Source: Shinisaurus crocodilurus
Lineage: Eukaryota; Chordata; Lepidosauria; Squamata; Shinisauridae
Reading direction: 5' to 3'
Length of the DNA: 64,000 nucleotides
Assembly: GCA_021292165.1 (NCBI GenBank)
Contig: CM037879.1
Coordinates: 284,492,272 to 284,556,271 of the forward strand
Shown: in pieces, positions 1-11,025 of the stretch
How positions within the stretch are numbered: position 1 is the stretch's first letter
Layout: each line of letters begins with the position of its first letter
Position numbers and translations under genes: made by a program
The notes under the pieces: generated by a model
Told to the model about the DNA's origin: nothing
The model's input: the letters and a program-made list of their open reading frames with translations, nothing else
The model's database searches: none

Positions 1-799
1 AGCAACAATCTGGATGCACATTTGTTCGAGAAATACATTAGTTAGAAAATGGGGTACAGTTTATTAAATGGGATTTGCTGCAAACAGGAAGCAAAGAAAG
101 CTGATGAAACTGTCCACAACCCACCCCCAACAAGATTTCATCAAATGAATTTAATTTGTACTTACATCTTGTCCTGCCCAGCCCCCACTTTCAGTGTCAG
201 CCTGGGAATCACAGGAGATGGTGCAGGAACAACAGGTTCCACTTTGATCTGCTAAAGGGAATATATTTAGTTGTTAAACATGCTGCATCTCCTAAAGATA
301 TATTTTAACACCGATTGCATGGAGCTATATACAGGGCCGGCATCAAGGGTAGGCACGGTTGGGAACCTGCCAAGGGCCCACACCCCAGCAGGGGCTCACT
401 GACAAGAGATCCTGGAGTTGCTCCTTCTGTTCCCCACTGCAACCTGCTTGTTCACCTGCCTCTTGCTCTGGCCAAGACAATGGTGGTGGTGAGGAGGAGG
501 AGCAGTAGATACCTCTGCCTGCTGGCTCCATGGTTCTCTGCCTGTCAAGCAAGCGACAGCAATGATGGGAAAGAGGATGAGGAGCAATAGCAACTGGTGA
601 CAATAGCAGTGAGAAGGTCAACTAACCAAGGGAGGAAGCCCATTGAGGGTGTCTTGCTGAAAGGCCCTCAAAAACCTGGAACTGTCACTGACTATATAGG
701 AAATTATCCTATGAGAAGTGGTGCATGTCATTTTACTATCAAACAGATACCAGTTGAACTAACAGAAGGATGGCTGGGAGATTACAGCATCCCAAGGGT

Positions 800-962
800 T
801 CCAACTCTGGGTTGTCTCTTCCCCAACAACCCAGAATTTCCAGTTCACATGCCATGCTTAACAACCCAGGGATGGAGCATCCTTGAGTTGTTAATCCCAG
901 GGGAGTGATTGGGTGGCAGAAACCAGCACTCTTGTGTGCTCCCACTTCGTTCACAACAACCC
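800..962. mobile_element. Fragment of a palindromic DNA-element family with AACAACCCAG motifs
   Basis: The stretch shares the phrases ctctgggttgtctcttcccc, acaacccagaat, cagggatggagcatcc and gctcccacttcgttcacaac with the fuller copy at 10553..10905. It looks like roughly one arm of that foldback element. Confidence 0.55.
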
Positions 963-1531
963 AGGTTTTTCAAAAACCCTGAATGGTTGTGATGCTTGAA
1001 GCAGGCCATTGCCTCTGTACATATGGCTATCATGGCTAATAGTCATCAATAGACCTATTATGCTACATGAATTAGCCAACCTTATTAAATGCAATCTAAG
1101 CTAGTAGCTATCACCACCTCTTGTGCTAGTGAATTCCATATTAGGTGAATTCCATATTAAGTGCTTCCTTTTGTAAGTGCGGAATCTGCTACTAATCAGC
1201 TTCATGAGACAGGGAGAAAAAATGTGCCTCAGTGTGTGAACATATAGTTAATGATAAGAGTAAAAAAAAAGTTGCAGCAGACATTTTATTCAATTAGAAA
1301 TGCTACTTTAACAGAAAACATGAGTGGATTTATTTACTTTTAAATGACCAGTTTTCAAGAATGGAGACCCATCCAGAAACTTGCTTACTTTTGGAGTCAA
1401 CTTTTGGGTTATCCTAATTTCTGTACAACTATGATAACCTGGAATGCTAAGAATCCAATAATAACTTGAATGTATGCATTTAAAGAACTGGAGACTAGGA
1501 GAACCTGCACACGCATACGCGTGACTGTGTG

Positions 1532-1555
1532 TGCGTGAGTGAGTGAGTGAGGGAG
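1532..1555 (+). repeat. GTGA-type simple repeat
   Basis: Short GT/GTGA microsatellite (gcgtgagtgagtgagtgag). Confidence 0.7.
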
Positions 1556-2053
1556 GCTGATCTTTTTTAAAAAAGGGATGTTAAGGGAATATGAACTCAC
1601 GGTGGTTAAAAATTAAAGAGCTGCAATTCTGGAGTAATACTGGGAATTCGGGCCGGCAGAAGAGCATTTACAGTGGATTATTAAGCTTCCCAAATCACCA
1701 AAGAGGTAAAGTCCAGCAATATAAGACTCCTTTGTAGCTAACTAAAAATACATTGTCAGTGGATTTGTCCAGTTTTATGTATAAGCAATACTTCTTTCAC
1801 CTGAACTAATACTAGTAGTCATATAAGCCCCTTATTGCCATGTGCTGCATTTTTTTTTTTTTGTTAATCTTCAAGGATTTAGCTTCTTTGCCACATACCT
1901 CAGGGCACCAACTGATAAAGCTCTAACTCTCCGTTTTTCCAGGACACCAGCAGAGCAGCCTTGCAAAAAATGAAAATCACTCAAGAGATTTAAAAGGGGG
2001 GAAATTTATTTTCAAAATCCTGACTTGCAGCAAAGAGGTGGACCTTTCCCATC

Positions 2054-2063
<10 letters not shown>

Positions 2064-2087
<24 letters not shown>
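2064..2087 (+). repeat. (ATT)n microsatellite
   Basis: About eight ATT units follow an 11-base T run. Confidence 0.9.
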
Positions 2088-2747
2088 AAAAAAAGCTTAT
2101 CTGTTGAGATCAGTTTAAATTTTAATTCTATCTGGGGACTCTTTCATGCAGTCTAGCTTTAAAGTTTATCTTTTGACAGGGAATTTTCACCAAGGTAACA
2201 GGAAGCTTTGTCAATGTAATCTGCCCAGGCTTATATTGCTTTCCCTATAATACAATATATTTTACGGCTATAAAGAATAGATTTTAATAGGTTATATTGT
2301 TGCATTATAGTCCTAATGTCATACTGAATTCTAAAAATCAGGAGACAAGAGCTAGCTATGGAATGGGAGGAGAGCAATTGTTTCACTTTGTTTAGGTTCA
2401 TTTTAACCATTTGAGCGTTTGTTTGCATGTTGCAGGTTTGGGTACAACCATGGCCTCTTCCAGTATCTGTTAATATGTGAATGCTTTGGTTATTATTATT
2501 AGTTATGACTCTCCCCTGCAAAAGCTCCAGCAACCTAGATATTTATTTATATGTGGCTCCCTACTAGGTAGGTAAAATTCCCTACCTAGTTTGGCTATTA
2601 TATGGATTTAAAAAGTGATTTCCTACCCGAACGCTCACAACTTACAAAAATAAAAAGAAAACAGGAAGAGGGAAGTATGAAAATATGAGCATACAGCTAA
2701 CCAAATCCTGCCTAGTCCAAATGATCTATTTTTCTTATTACGGGAAT

Positions 2748-2885
2748 TACCTCCGCATCCAGCTTCTCCTCAACACAACCTGGGTTGTTTTGGACATCAC
2801 GAAACAACCCAGGAATGGGGCATTCCTGGGTTATTTATTAAAAGTGGAAGTGGCTCACATACCACACTTAACTCCAGCAATTGCC
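2748..2885. mobile_element. Short palindromic element with AACCCAGG motifs
   Basis: Internal inverted phrases (acctgggttgtttt and aaacaacccagg; aatggggcattcctgggtt) match the vocabulary of the foldback at 10553..10905. Probably a diverged, internally deleted relative. Ends not determined. Confidence 0.45.
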
Positions 2886-3059
2886 GCCGTGACTTCCAAA
2901 CTGGCATATGTGGCATACTTTTTAAATGCCTTTTGTCTACTGCCCTGATATTATAGGATCAGGGCTGTTGGCACTAGGCCTGGGCTCTGACTCTATGTCC
3001 TAGTGTCAAATCCTGAGAGCCCTGAGTATCCATTGGTGCCGAAAGTTTTTTCTCAACTT

Positions 3060-3545
3060 AATTGCTATACCGGGTGTGTTCTGGGAGGGGGGTTACAGCT
3101 AGGGAGTAAAGAGTTTACCATTCCCTTCCCACATGCTGCAACTCCCCAACCAATATGGCAATTAAGCTTAGGAAAAAATACGTCCATTGGAGCTAATGGA
3201 AGGTATTTATCTAAGTTTAATTGTTCTGTGGGAATGGTGATTTTCAGGGGGGGGGGGACCGCTGAGAAGTGAAGAACTAACCTTCCAATCCCTGTGCAAT
3301 GCAATCCTCTCTTATCCCCTCCTCCCAACATGGCAACTGAGCTTAGGAAAAAACGTTTCATTGGTCTCAACAGAAGGGTCCCCCACCCAAGCTTAACTGC
3401 CATACTGGGGGGGGGGGGATTTCTAGTGGGGTATCATAGTTGGGGAGGAAAGTGTCCCGTCCCCCCCAAATCACCCTAGGTGTGGCAATTCAGCTTAGTA
3501 AAAAAATCCAACCCTTCTATTGGTACCACCGCAAGCTATTTTTCA
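3060..3545 (+). repeat. Degenerate tandem repeat, about three units of 150-175 bp
   Basis: The phrase ggcaaYtNagcttagg followed by an A-run and a tract resembling attggtacc recurs at 3157, 3332 and 3484, spaced 175 and 152 bp. Each unit also carries a poly-G tract (3247.., 3406.., and a shorter one) and a CCCC(T/A)CC block. The units look like a decayed minisatellite. The open frames across it are chance. Confidence 0.65.
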
Positions 3546-5185
3546 AAGCCTGTGTGGGTGGGGATGATTTTCCTCTGGGAGAGAGAAATGGGGGGACAGA
3601 TAGTGATGAGTGGGAGAGAGAAAAGTGTGTTTATTGTCTTCCAAAAGGGTTAAATAATCTTTGGCAGGAGGTTCCTCTCCAGCTACCCCAAGTGTGTGTT
3701 AGATCCTGGTTGTGTGTATGTTTATTTCGGGGGGGGGAGGATATGTCTCCTCTTCGTGAGTCTTCCCGCCTGCACTGAGGAGTATGGAGAAAAGATGCAA
3801 AGTGTGTGTCCCGCATGTGTATGTATTGGGAGGCGAGGGAAAAGTCCCCACCACATAGAGATTCAAACCCCAGAAGCAGCAGGAAGAAGAGAGAAAGGAA
3901 GAGAGCCATCCTTCCATCAACTCACCTCACCTCACCTCTGACTCCTCTTCCCCTTTCTCTTCCCAGGCTCCCTCTGTCTCCTCCCTGCTGGGCAATCCTT
4001 GCTCCATCCTTCCTGTTTCTGATCCCTACCCTTAAACCTGCCTGTTTCTTCCTTCCTTCCAGCCTCCCCCTCTACTTTCCTTCCTAATCTTCCTTGGCCC
4101 ATTTCCTCTAGCTTCTCTGCCCCACACTCCAGCCCTTGCTCTCCCATCACCAACCCAGCATTTTGAACTCCCCAGAACAGAATCATGCACCATTTTATTT
4201 TGTTTTTAATTAATGTATGGAAATAATGACAACTGATGAATGGAATCACTAATTGAAGGGTAATTGATTAAACTTTGGAACAGAATCTGGGTGAGAATTG
4301 GGAAATTAATCAGTGGTGACCCCTTGAATCATCCTGGACTTGCTTTTGGATTCGTGCTATGTCAAATTTTTGAAACTCCATTTTGGTGCAATAGTTGACA
4401 TTTTACTGTTGTGTTGTGAAAGGGCTCAGGGAAAAAACTACCAGCCACTCTTTTTTTGTGCATTATTCCACACCTGTTGACAGCCATTACTAATTAATTG
4501 TAATAGAGGAGGAACTACTGATTTAGGAGGGTGGTGGTTAGAGGCAAATTAACTGAAGGGTTTATTTTATTTGGGGTGGTTTGGGTGGGAAATGAATTAG
4601 CTGGTTTTGCCTTCTGTGCAATTTAAATCTATCCTAGAAATTATTTCTAAATGTGTATCTATACATATAAATTAGCATATGCACTTTTAAAGCAATATGT
4701 GTCCTTTGGGTCTGTGCCCTGAACCTTTAAAGGGCAACACTCCCACCTAGGATGAAGTATTTTTAAACAAAGAGTTCAAAATATTTTCCACAAACACACA
4801 CAGATGCCTCTCACCAATGCATCTCCCATGTAGCCCCCAATACATATGGCTAGACTATGGGGAAGTTTGTGGTAAACCAACTCTTATCAGTGTTAATGTG
4901 ATAAAAGAAAGCTAGTAAGAAATAATTCCTGCAGTTATAAGCACATGGGTCTGTCGGCTTATATATTGAGGAATACTGAATCAGAGTTCCAAATAATACA
5001 CATAAATAAAGCTCACTAACCCCATGCTGAAAACATTTTCCAGTCTCTTAGGGAAAAAAAGACTATGGCAACAGCATGATATTAATTTCTAATCATTTTT
5101 CAAACAGTGTGCTTATGATGTCCTTCCCCAGCCTCCTTCCCTGCAATTTTGGCATGGTGAAATGCCAAAATTGAACATATAGATC

Positions 5186-5213
5186 TGCCTTTAAGACCAT
5201 TGGTCCATCTAGC
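5186..5213 (-). mobile_element. 3' end fragment of a tRNA-derived SINE
   Basis: ctgcctttaagaccattggt followed by ccatctagccca is the reverse complement of the 3' tail shared with the SINE at 29891..30038 (there gtctgactctgtataaggca on the minus strand). It is cut off abruptly by the hAT-like element on its right. Confidence 0.55.
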
Positions 5214-5553
5214 CCAGGGGTGGGGACCCTCAGGCCTGGGGGCCATATCCAGCCCTCCTAGGTTCCCTGGATGTCCATGCCCCCTTCTGCTGCCTAACCT
5301 CCTTTCCCCAACCACTAATTTGGTGGTTTCCCAGCTTTTGTGTAGGTTTTTTCCCCATTCTAAAAGGTTGAAATGTCTCCCCTAACTAAGGCTTAGTTAC
5401 TCACAGGAAGAGCTTTAAGCTAAAATATGTTCGTATCTTTTAAACTCTCCCCCCCCCCCTTTTGCCATTGGGCCTGCCACCTTTGCCTTCAGCCTCACCC
5501 ACCAATGGAATGCAGCCCCCGAGAGCGTCCCTCGGGCTAAAAGGGGTTCCCCA
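5214..5553. mobile_element. hAT-like (Charlie-type) non-autonomous DNA transposon
   Basis: Begins aggggtggggaccctc and ends aaaaggggttccccacc, an inverted pair of the CAGGGGTGGGG type usual for hAT elements. It lies inside SINE sequence, which resumes at 5554. The flanking SINE sequence overlaps by about 20 bp rather than the expected 8 bp. Confidence 0.6.
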
Positions 5554-5745
5554 CCAATGATCTATCTAGCCCAATATGTTCTATTCCAACTGGCAAGGCC
5601 TCTCCCATGGTCTCAGGCAATAGCCTTCCCCAGTCCTACTATCTGAGATACTTTTAACAGGAGTTCCTTTCTAACCAGGGGTTTAGGCTGGGATCTCCTG
5701 TATACATAGCAATGTGCTACCACTGAGCTATGGACCTTTCCTAGT
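5554..5745 (-). mobile_element. tRNA-derived SINE, nearly full length
   Basis: The minus strand starts ggtccatagctcagtggtag, an A-box-like tRNA head, continues through a body (ctattgcctgagaccatggg) and ends gggctagatagatcattgg. Same family as 29891..30038. Pol III box B is decayed (gagatcccagcctaaacccc). Confidence 0.7.
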
Positions 5746-6044
5746 ATCTTTCCGGAATCCAAACTGCTCTAAAACCTTAGTTTATGGGGGAAGATAGGAA
5801 TGTGCTGTCCATGAAAAGTATAGGTCTGATGACATTGTAAATTGAGATGATTTATTTATGCAACTTTGGCATGCAGGACAGCAAAGCAAAAGGCCTTGCA
5901 CAGATTTCTGAGATACAGTGAAATTGTGGAGAAGTGAAATAGTGTGCCACACAGGAAGGACAGAAGTGATAAAGTTTTATTTGCATTCTATCCATCTTAC
6001 CCTTGCCTTCTGTCCCCCTGCCCCATGAGAGTTATACCCCTGGG

Positions 6045-6140
6045 CAAATTTAGAATATAAGCTCCTTGGGGCAAGAATATATTTATTTATTTTATATGTT
6101 ACTTTGTACGACACTATATAAAATGATGCAGTAATAATAA
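6045..6140 (+). mobile_element. LINE 3'-end relic
   Basis: The phrase ataagctccttggggcaaga followed by an AT-rich segment and cactatataaaatgatgcag is the 3' end of an old LINE. A related end occurs at 40383. No coding part remains. Confidence 0.5.
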
Positions 6141-6482
6141 CAACAATCCCTGTGAATTAAGTGCATATGAATTATATTGAACACTGTCAGATTTTAAAAG
6201 CTGTGGAGGGAATGCTGGAAGGTTAGCAGTAGAAGTGAAAAATCCATAAAATCCCTGAATACATTAGAGATTTGCACATTTCTTAAACATTTATCATTAA
6301 TATTATTTCTTTCTTTTCTTTTTTTACAATTGTGAAACCCTTTGGAGGCATTCTATTTTTATAGTTGATATTTTATTGTCTCAGAACACTAGCAAAGATT
6401 TTTTTATACGTTGATCTAATTCTGTTGTCATGGGAAAGCTGAGCAATAAAGACCCTTCCCCCTGACTCCAAATGTACCAATG

Positions 6483-6488
6483 GCTTAC
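6483..6488 (-). other. TAF3: 5' splice site of TAF3 after the large exon
   Basis: The minus strand reads GAAAAA|GTAAGC directly after the codons for KHKHEK, a good match to the vertebrate donor consensus. The residues encoded beyond it (VSHWYIW and onward) do not resemble TAF3, so the rest of the open frame is intron read-through. Confidence 0.88.
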
Positions 6489-8278
6489 TTTTTCATGCTT
6501 ATGTTTCTCTTTTTCCTTCTCTTTCTTCTCCCTTTCCTTCTTCTCTTTTTCCTTCTCCTTCTTCTCCTTCTCTTTGTCCTTCTCCCTCTCCTTTTTCTTC
6601 TTCTTCTCCTTCTTATCTTTTTTCTTTTCTTTGGGCTTCTCTTTCTCCTCAAACAATTTTTCAGGAAGTACTGATGACAGAGGGGGCATCAGCGATGGGA
6701 GCTTCATGGTGGTTGGGGTGCTGAACAAGGGCAAGTCTTTGGCAGGCAAAACCAGAGGTGCTTTCGCCTTGTCTTTATTTTTATCTTTAACTTTCTCTTT
6801 GTCTTTCTTCTCTTTATCTTTCTTGCCTTTCTCTTTCTCTTTCTTCTTATCTTTATGTTTCTCACGCTCTTTTTTTGTACTGCCATCTTTTACCTTCACT
6901 TTAGGGTCATCATCAAAGTCCTTCATTTTGAACTTGTAACCATCCAAATTGTCTTCCCTGATCAGATCTCTCCATGGAAATTTTGATTCTTTGCCTCCTT
7001 CCTTGTCTTTATCCTTCTCCTTGTTTTTCTCCTTATCTTTGTTCTTCTCTTTGTTTTTCTCCTTGTCCTTCTGCTTCTCTTTCTTTTTCATTTTTGTCTT
7101 TGGCTCTTTTTTCAGTTTCTTTTTCACTTCTACTGATGAAGCCAGCTTAGTTTTCTCCTCATAAACTTTGAGCAGAGGTTCTGGAGTTGGTGGAGAAGCA
7201 GAAGGGGATGAGAAATAAGGGAAGCTTGAAGGTAAATTTGCAGGAGTACCCATGTTTGCTTTTCGAATTACCTCGTCTATCGAGTCATCCATTGTCCATG
7301 AAATATCTGAACTTGATGTTCCACCAGAGGGAGGAACTGGGGTGCTTCCTGCTTTATTTAAGCTGCTGTTGGCTGAAACAGAAGCTTTAGGTATTGTAGT
7401 CTCTGAGACAGAGAGTCTTTTAGGGCTGGTAAAAATATCCCCTTCTGATTCTGACCCTGAGGAAAACTCAAATGGATCAGGATCCCGTTCAGCACACGCA
7501 CGGGCAATTACAGCATCAATAGAATCTTCGATTGTCTTATCAATCACTGCCACTTTCTTTGTTGGATTCTCACTGTTGGGCTTCCCAGGGTCAACTGGGG
7601 TCGGCCCCTGTTTTACTTGGATATTCTCTTTCCCCATCTTTTCACTTAATGCTGCTAAGGGGGTTCTACTTGGTGTCTCCTGCTTAATTACTACTTGAGG
7701 AACATGAGCTGGAACCTTTGGACTCTTAGGGCTTCTGGGGCTCTTGGTTCGGCCTGGTGATTTCTTTTCTTTGGGTCCAGCTTTTGGTGAGCGAATGGGG
7801 CTTCCAATAACTGCTGGAGATGGAGAAACTTTTGGCATTTTAGTCTTCTGCCCTGGAGAGCTTGTTTTCACCTTCACTTTAGGTGCAAATGCTCTCGATT
7901 CCAATGGTTTGGAAACTGGCAACTGTGATTTTGCAATGGGAGCCAGTATGGGTGGTTCTGGAGGGGGAGGAACCAGATCAGCACAAACCTGAACACAAAC
8001 TGGGGAAAGCATTGGTGGTACTTTCTGGGCATTTATTGAACTAAGAGGCTCACGTGGCTCCACTGTCCCATCCAGATCATCTCCTTTTATGCCAGCTAGT
8101 TTTGGCCGCTTTATGGCAGGCATTTCCTCAGATTCTGGGCTTTCTAGTGGTCTCTTGCTTAAGTAATTTTCATCATTAACAGCTTCATCTTCTTCCATCT
8201 CTCCCTCCTCCTCCAAAGGAACTTGCATGGCTTCTGCTGAAGTTCCTCCATCAGTTGGTACCTGTTCCTCCTCTTCCT
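6489..8278 (-). CDS. TAF3: TAF3 large internal exon (TFIID subunit 3, central disordered region), partial CDS
   Basis: TAF3 is a TFIID subunit that pairs with TAF10 through an N-terminal histone fold and reads H3K4me3 through a C-terminal PHD finger. This exon encodes neither domain. It gives about 597 codons of the linker between them, open throughout. The order matches mammalian TAF3: an acidic start (EEEEEQVPTDGGTSAEAMQV), a KRP-rich segment, S/P-rich repeats (SPRSPKSPK), two related helices with the core DSID-VI at about 7256..7307 and 7471..7546, the block FEFSSGSESEGDIFTSPKR, then long K/E/D-rich tracts ending KHKHEK. The open frame runs past both splice sites, so exon ends were set by splice signals: acceptor AG at 8280-8279, donor GTAAGC at 6488-6483. 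Entry phase is 1 and exit phase 0, and 1790 nt is consistent with that. Identification is by remembered family similarity and is strong. A processed pseudogene is unlikely because intron signals flank both ends. Confidence 0.95.
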
Positions 8279-8306
8279 CTGTTGTAGGAAGCAAGAAAAG
8301 GAAAAG
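8279..8306 (-). other. TAF3: 3' splice site of TAF3 intron before the large exon
   Basis: Read on the minus strand, a pyrimidine-rich run (ttttccttttcttgcttcc) is followed by tacaacAG and then the acidic codons of the exon. A second AG two bases downstream is possible, but it would break the frame phase needed by the exit donor. Confidence 0.85.
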
Positions 8307-8653
8307 TCATTGGCATACTTAGAAACACCAACACTTCCTATAAAGGGATCACCAGAAACAAACCTACCGTACATTTAACAAAGGAGTAAAGACTAAGAAG
8401 GAATTTCACTAATTAAAGATCATGAAAATTAGATCTCTTTCATACTTTCAATTAAACCAGTTAACAAATTGAGGTCCATAAACAATTTTCCCATTACTAT
8501 CCTTTCACCCAGTGTGTCTGGGCTGCCCCCATTCTAAAGTGGCATCACCACAAAACTGGCATTCATCTGCCATGCTAATTGGAGCCAACTGGAGTTACGA
8601 AGGGGTGGCTCTGTAACTGTTCCTTTGGGCAAAGAACATGATCAGAGGAGGGA

Positions 8654-8705
8654 TGCTAAGACCTGGTTCACGCGATCAAAATAAGCCACCGTGGTTTAAA
8701 TAATT
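8654..8705. mobile_element. Terminal fragment of the GGTTCACGCGATCA palindromic family
   Basis: ggttcacgcgatcaaaataa then gccaccgtggtttaaat matches the ends of the inner element at 8940..9213. It sits directly outside the outer foldback arm and looks like a solo end of the same family. Confidence 0.5.
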
Positions 8706-9448
8706 GAGATGCAGAAATTAGACAACAGTAGTAGACCTAGAAAATAGTTCTATGAGTGAACCATGTAGCCGTGTTGGTTTAAAAAAAAAACTACACACAT
8801 GAGCAGAACAAAAGGTGTCCCACTTTAGGAGACATACCATATGACCAGCATCAGATGACAAACTATATTACCTTCTGATAAATGTGTCTAGGAGGATATT
8901 TCCTTGGCCCTCTAGCACAAATCTATTACATCACACTTAGGGCCAGTTCGCACAATCAATGGTGGCTTATTTAAATTGCAGCGTATGCAGGGTGCAAATA
9001 ACCCACAACCTGTTGAAGGGTTACTGGAGAGTTGTTTCCCCCTCCAACAAGCCATGCTGCCCGGGTTTGAATGACATGACAAGCTGCGCCCAGTTAGTGA
9101 TTATGGAAATTGTGCTCTGCATGTGCTGCGATTTAAATAAACTACCATGGCTTAAATAAATAAGATTTAAATAAGTCATGGTGGCTTGTTTTGATCATGC
9201 AAACCAACCCTACGTGTGATGTAATGGATTTGAGCTAGAGGGCCAAGGAAATATCTTCTGAGACACATTTATCAGGAGGTAATATAATTTGTCACTTGGT
9301 GCTGGTCATCTGGCATCAAATGCCTCCTAAAGTGGGACACCTTTTGTTCATATCCAGGTGTGTAGTTTAAAAAATCAACACGGCTACATAGTTCAATCAC
9401 AGAACTATTTTTTTAGCTCTACTGCTGTTGTCTAACTTCAGCATCTCC
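8706..9448. repeat. Long nested foldback (inverted repeat), about 740 bp
   Basis: The left arm 8706..8939 and right arm 9214..9448 are inverted copies of each other, about 85% alike by eye. Paired phrases include gacaacagtagtagacctag with its right-hand counterpart, catgtagccgtgttggtt, aaaaggtgtcccactttagg and ttccttggccctctagc. The centre 8940..9213 is itself palindromic. A DNA-transposon origin is likely, but the superfamily is not clear because no target duplication was found. Confidence 0.8.
8940..9213. mobile_element. Inner palindromic MITE in the centre of the foldback
   Basis: Starts agggccagttcgcacaatca and ends with the inverted counterpart (tgatcatgcaaaccaaccct). Subterminal ATTTAAAT blocks and an inner pair (gcagcgtatgcag / ctgcatgtgctgc) continue the palindrome. 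It has no coding capacity. Confidence 0.65.
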
Positions 9449-10552
9449 ATTTACCTCAACCTCATAACAAACAGTCTTTTCTGGATTTATCTAAGCAATA
9501 TGGGAGCAGATGCAGTACATGACCCTTTCCCACTTGCTTAAATAGGTGGCCCTATTTATCCTATTTCACCAAGCTGTCATGATACTTAGTAATTGCGAAG
9601 AGTTTAAAAACCTCTGAATAAAATCAATCTGTAGATGTTTACTGGTGGGGGGGGGGGGAAGAAAAAGAAAAAAAATGATGATTCGGCTGCCAGGTGGCGG
9701 TGGGATGCAATTTTGTTATTTTAGCAAACTTTTTTTTTAAAGTACGATATAACTGTGAAACTGTACAAAATCTTCCTTTATTCTGAATCCAACTTGAAGA
9801 ATCTCATTTGGAAAAGTTTCTTTTCAGGCCTTGGGAGGGATGTTCCTTTCCTCTAAAATGTGTCAATACCCCGATTTAGGAGAGTTGAGTCAAGAGCCCT
9901 GGGCTGAAGCATGAATTTGTGCCAGCATCACAAATTAAGTAAAAACGAGCTAACAAGTCGAGCTTTTGCCAAGGCCCAGAGGATTTACAGCAGCCAGTCC
10001 AGAGTGGAGACTTTGCCCGAGGATAAAACCTTAGCCTTCTGTGAAAAACAGAAAAGTGTTAGGCAGTTCAGTTTTGCTTGGATGGACATGCACATTTCTG
10101 ACTCTTAAAAAAAAAAAAGAGAGACAGAAAAAAGCAAATCACTCTTGACTGAGTTGGCACCTGCTAGAAATACACTGAACCACCGGTTTTTGTGCTGCAG
10201 GTTCCACAAATCTGGTTTTAATCACTATCTGATCTATTATGGGAATGAAATATGCTCTCGTTCCTCATAATGGCATGAATTAAAAGAGAACTGAGTGGAG
10301 TTGAGAAAATAATTCAAATTCATAGTCTTCAGTCTCAGAGTTATAGACACCACCAGCCCAGTGCAGGACTGGAAAAACTACTTTAACATTCCTTACATCC
10401 CCCCATCAAATTCCAAAGGGCCCGAGGAACTATAATTTTTCTAGCTCCAGGAATCATCTCTGATCACCTCCAAGAAGCACTGTGCTACAGTTATTCCTTC
10501 CTGCACTCATATGTGATGGCTACAAATTAAGAGTCATTTACTAACACATTGA
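9449..10552. other. No gene; mostly unique sequence
   Basis: No repeat family was recognised apart from a poly-G tract near 9647 and A/T runs. 9660..9900 has scattered CpGs and no repeat vocabulary. Confidence 0.5.
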
Positions 10553-10905
10553 CCTGGTTCAGGCATCACAAGCGGGAGTGAGCGAGTTTGCTGACTCCTG
10601 GATGCCTGATTACTCACACTGCACTGAACAACCCCGGGTAGTTCAGCATGATGTCTGAATGTGGAACTCTGGGTTATTGGGGGAGACACAATCAAGAGTT
10701 ATAACCCATGATTTGTTCTTAGGTTATAACTCTGGGTTGTCTCTCCCCCAACAACCCAGAGTTCTGTGTTTGGACATCTTGCTACACATCCTAGGGATGG
10801 AGTGTCCCTGGGTTGTTTAACTCTGCCCAGATGCAGTAGGAGCGATCAGTCAGCAAGGAGCCAGCACACTCGCTCACTCCCACTTCTTTCACAACAGCTG
10901 TTGCA
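10553..10905. mobile_element. Palindromic DNA transposon (foldback MITE), fullest copy of its family
   Basis: The left end (cacaagcgggagtgagcgag) mirrors the right end (ctcgctcactcccacttctt). The centre mirrors around 10710: agagttataaccca against ttataactctgggttg, with tgggttattgggggagac against gtctctcccccaacaaccca. There is no ORF. Fragments of the family lie at 800 and 2748. Confidence 0.7.
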
Positions 10906-11025
10906 CTCATGTCTGGCTTGAGGATTTCCCCATGGGCAGCTGGTTGGCCACTGTGTGAACAGAATGCTGGACTAGAGGGACCCTTGGTCTGATCCAGCAG
11001 GGCTCATCCTATGTTCTGAATTGTT
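10906..11025 (+). mobile_element. CR1/L3-type LINE 3' end
   Basis: gttgcactcatgtctggctt, then gttggccactgtgtgaacag, gctggactagagggaccctt and a final cctatgttctgaa is the same 3' end seen at 37040..37172 and at the end of the relic at 50160..51165. Confidence 0.65.

Larger units (their letters stand above)
1..6482 (-). other. TAF3: TAF3 intron downstream of the large exon (partial)
   Basis: Minus-strand intron running out of the window at position 1. I found no exon in it. Apart from the repeats listed separately, 1..795, 966..2744 and 3546..5185 hold no recognisable gene. 3900..4140 is a C/T-rich stretch and 6300..6330 a T-rich run near the donor. Confidence 0.75.

Noticed and set aside
3065..3403. 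112-codon minus-strand frame over the tandem repeat
   Set aside because: Frame is open by chance through G/C tracts. No family signature and no splice signals.
6472..6939. 155-codon serine/phenylalanine-rich plus-strand frame
   Set aside because: It is the antisense shadow of the lysine/glutamate-rich TAF3 exon.
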